Positions 58,070-64,000 of a DNA stretch of 64,000 nt are shown here, piece by piece. The notes under the pieces are model-generated. The model was not told the origin of the DNA and did no database searches. It saw nothing but the letters and a program-made list of their open reading frames with translations. The stretch lies in contig OX465598.1 of the NCBI GenBank assembly GCA_950022295.1, positions 304,122,001-304,186,000 on the forward strand. The letters are read 5' to 3'. Source of the DNA: Bromus sterilis (taxonomy: Eukaryota; Streptophyta; Magnoliopsida; Poales; Poaceae). The position numbers were made by a program, and so were the translations under genes. The first letter of the stretch is position 1; the number at the start of each line of letters is the position of its first letter.

Positions 58070-61000
58070 TGTCGGGACCCAAAATATGCGTATGTAATTC
58101 CAGTTACGATGCAATCACATGGAGAGCCGAGAGCCGTACCCACTTGTCTAAGCAGACAAGGCCAAGCATAGAACACTCTCGGAAAGCATCGAACGTGAGG
58201 GGCATCCCATCCAGGCCGGATGATCAACTGGTATGGTTCCTCATCGTCCGCTCAGAAGTCTAAATTCTTATGGGTGGTGAATCCCATATTCATAGACAAG
58301 TCGCCTCAACCATGTTATCGATTGAATCATAACTCTTACGTAGACTTACTCCAGCCCGATCACTTAGTCGGGGTCTAGGGCGGGCTCGATCATACAACAA
58401 AGTGTGCACGTGACAGAGTCACAAGCAATCGCATCGCGATGCCCCAAGTTGCGCACATCTAAGGGCCACTTGGTGTATAAAAGACCGCCAGCCAGATCAC
58501 AACTAAGGTCTCGAAAACCCATACTAAGACATGCATGTTATAAACATACACACAACACACATCTCTAGTATGAACAGCAGGTATCATCACATAACTCTAC
58601 AAAGTACCTCTTTGTTGACTTACACATAGAGCATACAAAGATCACATGTCTATGATCAACATTACATCATACAACGGAAGCAGATTAGGTCTGAGTACAG
58701 ACAAAATTAACAAATGGCCTAGAGAAGCCTTGTAAACATACATGCCCTTCCACGAGGGACCAGACTGCTGTCTGGAACAATACTAGATTAGTCAATGTCG
58801 AGCTTCAGTTCGGTGACTCCATCGGGTCTGGGTTTCCATCTAAAACATAGAATAAGAAAACGTGAGTACAAAGTCGTACTCAGCAAGACTTACATCAAAA
58901 CTACACTACTCATGCTCAAGTTTCAATGTAAAGGGAGGTGGGGTTCAACCATGCAGAATTGCCAACTTTGACTTGGCTATTCCTGTACAACGAGTACCAG
59001 ACTTGAGGTAAGAAGCGTACACGAGTCCACTACATAGTCTCCAACAAATACACAACTATGTTTACTTCATCGACTTACCCACGAGGAGCACACCATAGCA
59101 CTCACGCTTATCTTGCGAGTTTTAGAAGTATCCATCCAAGTTGTCTAATAATCAGGTACAGGTTCCAAGTAGTCCTTGACCGCGGACGCGGCTATTCGAA
59201 TAGTTTTGTTAACCTTGCAAGGGTGTAAGCTACACACACATGACCATCGGTTACTGCCAGGTCTCGCCACCGTTCAAGAGGTGACAGCGAGGATGTTCAC
59301 CACGACACTTCGCTCACAACCGGTCTATTCCAGAAGTCGACTATCTAAGGTAGATCCCGCTCGAGAGCCCGGCCGGATCAACGATACGGACTCAGACAAT
59401 GTAGGCAACCGAAACGCCATCCGAGAAGATGGTTTCACTGTCTCAAAGATCCACCCACATATCTATATGATGCAACCTTTCATCCATTCTTTTTCTATGC
59501 ATATGCCAAATGGAAAGCCCGAACTAATGTGACTCTTGGACGTCAACACGGATCAAGGTACTAGGCCGAGAGGGGTCAGTGAGCCCAATGTGTGGTTGTA
59601 CTCTTTGTCTTGGATTACCATACAAGAACTTGGTGCTTAAGGCGGTGTTCAACGAGACAACCCACTGTGTACTCCTACACAGCCTCTCATCGTTCACCTT
59701 GTATTAGGGTGGATTCACCGACACAGTTTCACCTTCATCAGTAACATGATGTTCATGGTCACAATTTTGGTACAATTCCATTTAAAAGAATCCAATTGCA
59801 AAGTCATTTGCAAAATCACTCCAAATTTGAATTCAAAAGAATGCCATATGCATGTTTGCTACTGTTCACCCATTTTAAAATGGTCAAACATAAAAACAAG
59901 TTGCATATTCAAAATCCTTGCATTTTTCTGATAATTTTAGACATATTATTTGTCTAATTTGGAGTTAAAATGAATTAGTTATGATTTTCTAAAAATTTGG
60001 CTATTTTCTGGATTTTCTGGAATTAGATTAAAACATTTAATCGTTTTACTGCGTCATCATGACGTCAGTGTGACGCAAGAGGCTGCTGACGTGTGGGGCC
60101 CTGTTGTTAGTGGCTGGGGGGATTAAATCGTTCTGTTAAATCTAAACCTAATTAGATTAGGGCATTGGGCCCACTGGCCAGTGACACTAGGGGGGGGATT
60201 AGTGCAGGGTTAGTGCTAATGGCCTTGGGCCCACGGGCAGTGAGTGAGGGGAGGGGGTTAATGGCGTCGCCGGCACGGGGCTCGTCGGAGTTCACGCCGA
60301 AACCGGCTAGGAGGCTCGGGAGAGGAGAGGGGAGGCACTGGCGTGACGCTCTCGACGCCGCGCGTCTGCTGGACTAGGATGGGCTCGAGAGGGAGGCCTC
60401 AGGCCATGGCTAGGACGAAGCTTCCGCGGCGGCCGGAGCATGGGCGCGGGCTGCGCGACGCTGTGGTGTACGGAAAGGAGTGTGGGGATGGCCAGAAGGT
60501 GTGCACGCTCACCAGGAGCTTGAAGAAGGCATCGGCTACGCCGGGGAGGTCCAGCGGGCGGCGAATCGATCGCCTGAATCCATGGCGGCCGGCGGTGATC
60601 CGGCGATGCTGGCGTCGTCTGTGGTGCGGGCTTGGCTAGATTGAAAGGGGGAATCGAAGCAGTAGGCGGCGGCGATCACAGTGGACAGCTTGGCTTGCGT
60701 CCTCGTCGACGTTGGCCACGCCAGAGCGTGCCGATGAGCTACGGCGGCTTCCGATTTCCTTGCGGGCTTGCACTGGAGAGAGGGAGAGAGACAGCGAGGG
60801 AAGGAGAAGGTGTGGGGCGCTTCTGGCTACATCGTGGCGCGCTGGGGGAGTAGGAGAGTGCCAGGACGCCCCTCGTCGTCGCGGTGGCACCCGCGGCGTG
60901 CTCCCCTGCCTCGAGCGAGCATCTTCGGGGGAGGGGGATGAAGACGACAAGGAGAGGTGGGCTGGGGCGAGGCCAGGTGGGCCGAGGGGGGTTCAGTTGG

Positions 61001-61288
61001 GCTGGAAGCCAGGGGTTTCCTCTTTTCTTCTTTTTATTTTTCTGTCTTTTGTTTGATCCAATAAATAAAAATACCACAACATTTTTAAAAATCCCCAAAA
61101 CTTTTATGTGGGCTTAGGTGTCAAACCACTAGCCACTCACAAGTTTTGGTGACTTTTGAAATTCAAACAATTTGAATTTAAATTCAAATTGGCGTTTAAT
61201 TTAATTTCCAAGCCCTGTTTGGAATATTTGAAAAATCCATGAGCATGGGGTTGGTCCCACATCACTTTATATGTGATCATGCATATTT
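58070..61288 (-). mobile_element. LTR-9, minus-strand family-A LTR inserted in S7 pol, cut by the CACTA element
   Basis: Starts with the exact LTR terminus TGTCGGGACCC, so this is a true insertion edge. U5 hairpin 58409-58423, R block 59180-59222 (CCTTGCAAGG form). Near 59742-59750 about 0.4 kb including the promoter is deleted relative to LTR-1. GC-rich part 60160-61010. The LTR stops at 61288 in its AT-rich U3 part, where the CACTA element begins. The rest is off the window. Confidence 0.9.
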
Positions 61289-61620
61289 CACTACTGGAAT
61301 TCATTAGTTTGCCATGTGTCAACCTCTTTGCCGTCTGTATTTCTTCGGGGCAGACGGCAAAGAGGTTGTATGCCGTCCGTTGACCTAATTACAGACGGCA
61401 AAAATCTTACACTTGGCAAACTCAAGGTATGCCGTCTGCTTCCACACAGGCTGACGGCAAAGGACTCATTACCGTCTAGGTACAGACGGCAAAGGAGAAG
61501 TGGGCCCAGCCAGGCCCTCCCACCCGGCCTGGCTAACAGCCCCGTGGTATGCCGTCTGCTAGCAGACGGCAAAGCGGTGTATGCCGTCTGCTGGCAGACG
61601 GCATACTGAACGTCCCGTTA
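61289..61620 (+). repeat. CACTA terminal and subterminal repeat region
   Basis: GCCGTCTG or its complement CAGACGGC occurs at 61330, 61351, 61392, 61431, 61483, 61551, 61563, 61583 and 61595, plus variants at 61370, 61451 and 61471. Several are arranged head to head: a perfect 20-bp palindrome at 61551-61570, a near-perfect one at 61583-61602, and 17-bp arms at 61321-61337/61351-61367. Subterminal repeats of this type are known binding sites for the accessory transposase protein of CACTA elements. Confidence 0.9.
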
Positions 61621-61993
61621 ACTGCTTAGAGCAGAGAGAGGAGGGGCCCTATCCCCACAGCTCTCTCTGCCACGCCACACAAGCCCCCGCCGCCGTCGCC
61701 CCCGCAGGTCGCCGTCACCCCCGCACGCCGCCTCCGCCCCCCGCAGGTCGCCGCCGCGCCCCGACGCCCGCCCCTCCTCTCTCCCTCCTCCTCTCTCCTT
61801 TCTCTCCTCTCTCTCCTCTCTCCTCTAACCGCCGCCACCCTATTGCAGCCGACGCCGCCGCCCTATTGCCGCCGCCGACGCCGTTCACCCCCGACCCGGC
61901 CGCCCTCCTCCACCACCAGGTGAGCCCCCTTTCCTCTCTTTTTTTTCTATGTTTTATTAATTTTTGTTAGCCTTTTATCTGTTTTAGTAATTT

Positions 61994-62506
61994 TAGTATT
62001 GTAGTTAGTTATTGTATTGTAGTTAGTTAGGTTAGAAGAAGAAAAAATAATTAAAAGAAGAGGAAAAGGAGAAATAAGAGAAAATAATAATTAGTTAGGT
62101 TATTGTATTGTAGCTATTTCTTTTAGTAATTTTATTAGTGTTATTTTCTATGTACTGTTAGTACTAGTATTGTAGTTAGTTATTGTATTGTAGTTAGTTA
62201 GGTTAGAAGAAGAAAAAATAATTAAAAGAAGAGGAAAAAGAGAAATAAGAGAAAAAAATAATTAGTTAGGTTATTTTATTGTAGCTATTTCTTTTAGTAA
62301 TTTTATTAGTGTTATTTTCTATGTACTGTTAGTACTAGTATTGTAGTTAGTTATTGTATTGTCGTTAGTTAGGTTAGAAGAAGAAAAAATAATTAAAAGA
62401 AGAGGAAAAAGAGAAATAAGAGAAAAAAATAATTAGTTAGGTTATTGTATTGTAGCTATTTCTTTTAGTAATTTTATTAGTGTTATTTTCTATGTACTGT
62501 TAGTAC
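61994..62506 (+). repeat. Three tandem copies of a 171-bp unit in the CACTA intron
   Basis: Units start at 61994, 62165 and 62336 (TAGTATTGTAGTTAGTT), with a fourth start at 62507 that breaks off after ~10 bp. Spacing is exactly 171 bp each time. The copies are almost identical and AT-rich, which suggests recent expansion. Confidence 0.93.
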
Positions 62507-62559
62507 TAGTATTGTTAGCAATTTGTTTTATTTTGTTTTAATTAGATGTAGTTTTAGTT

Positions 62560-62830
62560 AAAAAAGAAGTGAAAGAAAAAATAGGAGAAGAATAAAAGGA
62601 TATAAAGAGAAGTAGAAGAAAAGGGAAAAATAAGAAGTAGAAGGAAAAGAAAAAAGATATAGGAAATAGAAGAAGAAGAAGAAGGAGAAGGAGGAGGAGG
62701 AGGAGAAGAAGAAGAAAAGAAGGAGGAGGAGGAGGATAAGAAGAAGAAGGTGAAGAAGAAGGAGAAGGAGGAGAAGAAGAATAAGAAGTTGGGGGTGAAG
62801 AAGGAGGAGGAGGAGAAAAAAATATAAATG
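62560..62830 (+). repeat. Purine-rich GAA/GGA low-complexity tract
   Basis: Nearly pure A/G on the plus strand, mixed AAG and AGG units, inside the first CACTA intron. Long open frames on the minus strand here are only Ser/Leu/Phe repeats. It may form triplex DNA. Confidence 0.85.
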
Positions 62831-62929
62831 AAATAAATGTAAATAATAGGAAAAACAAAAGAAAAAAATATAGATGTAATTACCGGTATATCGAGTCTCC
62901 ATGTTGATTGTGTTCATTTTAAAGTGCAG

Positions 62930-63004
62930 GTCTTTCCCTGTTGTGTGGGTCCGGTGTTCGACGACCTCCGCCCCCTCCATTCGACGACCTCCTTGAGTTT
63001 GAGG
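62930..63004 (+). other. Probable small non-coding or 5' UTR exon of the CACTA transposase gene
   Basis: Preceded by TTTTAAAGTGCAG and followed by GGTGAGC. Contains the direct repeat TTCGACGACCTCC (62957-62969, 62980-62992). Exon status is predicted only from splice-site appearance. Confidence 0.4.
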
Positions 63005-63218
63005 GTGAGCAAAACAATTCTTATCCTCTCCCCCCCTTTCCTTTGCTCAATTCTGGCCTTAAAATAGCTAACTAGGTAGATTTAGTATATTCATATGTAA
63101 AGTCGCGTAACCAGTATGCGTCTCCCGTTCGAAAGGGTTACAGTTATAAATATGCATTCATTTGCATATTTATAATAGTGATTCTTTCGAATTGTCCAAC
63201 GTTATCCATGGACAGCCC

Positions 63219-63424
63219 GAGTATGTGTAGATTGGGTCGGTTTTCCATGCTCTGGTCCTGATCCGACGCGGAATTTCGTCAGCGCCTCCCTGTTGTTCTC
63301 CGGATACACAACCTCTCGGCTTGTTGTCGAGACGTGTATTAGGAGAACAGCGGGGAGGTGCTGCCGAAATACCGCGTCGGATCGGGACCAAAGCATGGGA
63401 AACCGACCCAATCTACACATACTC
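63219..63424 (+). ncRNA. Long imperfect hairpin in the CACTA leader (miRNA-precursor-like)
   Basis: Arms 63219-63309 and 63334-63424 are both 91 nt and align without gaps with 10 differences. Six of the ten are G.U pairs in plus-strand RNA, leaving four real mismatches. The 24-nt loop can pair further (TCTCG with CGAGA). It lies between the putative donor at 63005 and the transposase ATG at 63505, on the transposase strand. This resembles a primary miRNA or hairpin siRNA source. Rice miR820 from a CACTA element is a known precedent, but I see no match to it here. Confidence 0.65.
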
Positions 63425-63504
63425 AGGTGGGATTAGGACCTAATCAGAAAGTGGACGTAATAAAATGGTATATTTGTTGTTTAGTAGTTAGCTGTAGCAA
63501 CAAG

Positions 63505-64000
63505 ATGAGCGATGATCGTGCGTGGATGTACACTGGTTGCCCTAATCAGAAAGATATCACCAATGAATGGGCAATGAAAACCAAGGAGTTTCTGAGAGCG
63601 GCGTTTGCAAATGGGCAGAGAAAAACCTGGTGCCCCTGCGTTAGGTGCGACAATTATAAACATGCGACAGAGGTGGATATGGGTAAACACTTGCAGAAGT
63701 GGGGTTATAAGCCTGGTTATACGGTGTGGACCTTCCATGGCGAGTCTGGCGGACGACGGAGAGAGGAGGTGGTCCGTCAGCGCACGGATGAGTACGGAAC
63801 CGGGATCGAAGACATGGTGCAGGACTTTGAAGATGCGCGGGATGAGGACGATGAGATGGAGGAATCTGCGAAGGCCTTCTATGATATGTTGGAGTCTTCG
63901 AAACGTCCGTTGCACGCTCACACTGAGCTTTGTCAGCTCGATGCCATCGCACATTTGATCGCTTTGAAGGCACAATTCAACTTGGGCACAGATTGTTACA
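63505..64000 (+). CDS. CACTA transposase (TNP2-type), N-terminal 165 codons, runs off window
   Basis: ATG at 63505 after a splice-acceptor-like CTGTAG (63492-63497), open to the window edge. Residues ~1-80 form the transposase-associated domain found at the start of plant CACTA TNP2 proteins: RAWMYTGCPN, then TWCPCVRCDN with zinc-binding-type Cys, GKHLQKWGYKPGYTVWTFHGE. An acidic linker follows (FEDARDEDDEMEESAKAFYDML). The catalytic DDE part would lie beyond 64000. No stop or frameshift is seen in this part, so the copy may be young. A 164-residue frame on the opposite strand is a shadow. Confidence 0.93.
   Translation, partial: MSDDRAWMYTGCPNQKDITNEWAMKTKEFLRAAFANGQRKTWCPCVRCDNYKHATEVDMGKHLQKWGYKPGYTVWTFHGESGGRRREEVVRQRTDEYGTGIEDMVQDFEDARDEDDEMEESAKAFYDMLESSKRPLHAHTELCQLDAIAHLIALKAQFNLGTDCY

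Larger units (their letters stand above)
61289..64000 (+). mobile_element. CACTA (En/Spm-type) DNA transposon, 5' part
   Basis: Begins CACTACTGGAATTC in LTR-9; TTT at 61286-61288 may be the 3-bp target duplication. Order: subterminal repeats (61289-61620), GC-rich first exon ending CAG|GTGAGC at 61919/61920, intron with three 171-bp repeats and a purine tract, small exon 62930-63004, second intron with a long hairpin, then a transposase start at 63505. The right end is outside the window. Confidence 0.93.

Noticed and set aside
62538..62980. Minus-strand frames of 106 and 140 residues rich in Ser, Leu and Phe
   Set aside because: They are translations of a purine-rich low-complexity tract.
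63219..63424. Identity of the CACTA hairpin with rice miR820
   Set aside because: I saw no match to the miR820 sequence as I remember it; only the setting is similar.
63481..63975. 164-residue minus-strand frame
   Set aside because: Exact shadow of the plus-strand transposase frame, which has the recognisable domain.
1..64000. Host genes, tRNA or rRNA genes, CRISPR arrays, bacterial operons
   Set aside because: All of the sequence is accounted for by LTR retrotransposon and CACTA parts; no such features are visible.

Overview
This window is plant nuclear DNA made entirely of transposable elements. I see no host protein-coding gene, rRNA or tRNA gene. The element types point to a large-genome grass, probably Pooideae (wheat, barley, rye or oat type). 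These are Ty3/gypsy chromoviruses with ~4 kb LTRs and a C-terminal chromodomain, an initiator-Met-tRNA primer site, and a CACTA transposon with GCCGTCTG subterminal repeats. The species assignment is inference; the element classes are read directly from the sequence.

Layout. One retrotransposon family ('family A', Tekay/Del-like chromovirus) fills most of the window as broken copies whose orientation alternates. S1 (-): LTR-1 and gag-pol, 1-7292. S2 (+): pol fragment and LTR-2, 7293-13050. S3 (-): LTR-3 and pol, 13051-18722. S4 (+): gag-pol, 18723-19101 plus 41342-43298. S5 (-): LTR-6 and pol, 43299-50598. S6 (+): LTR-7, 50599-53923. S7 (-): LTR-8 and a pol end, 53924-58069. A further minus-strand LTR (LTR-9, 58070-61288) sits inside S7 pol and is itself cut by a CACTA element that runs off the right edge (61289-64000).

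The gag of S4 is split by a nest whose levels are fixed by target-site duplications. Solo LTR X (19102-41336, CATGT) lies in gag. Solo LTR Y (19442-37392, ACTCG) lies in X. A full-length family-A element (20723-34926, CAGTA) lies in Y. That element has two ~4.1 kb LTRs differing at roughly 1% of the sites I compared, a primer binding site, an extra GC-rich ORF before gag (ORF0), a single gag-pol frame interrupted by three TAG codons, and a polypurine tract. It is young but not coding-competent as written.

How the parts work together. In the full-length element the LTR supplies promoter and poly(A) signal, and the leader carries the tRNA primer site. ORF0 precedes gag. Gag-pol carries a CCHC knuckle, protease, reverse transcriptase, RNase H, integrase and a chromodomain tail whose stop codon lies inside the 3' LTR. 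The transcribed part of the LTR holds several small hairpins whose stems change in a compensatory way between copies and even between families A and B. In the CACTA element a 91-bp-arm hairpin with mostly G.U differences lies just upstream of the transposase start. These structured RNAs and ORF0 are the most promising undescribed features.
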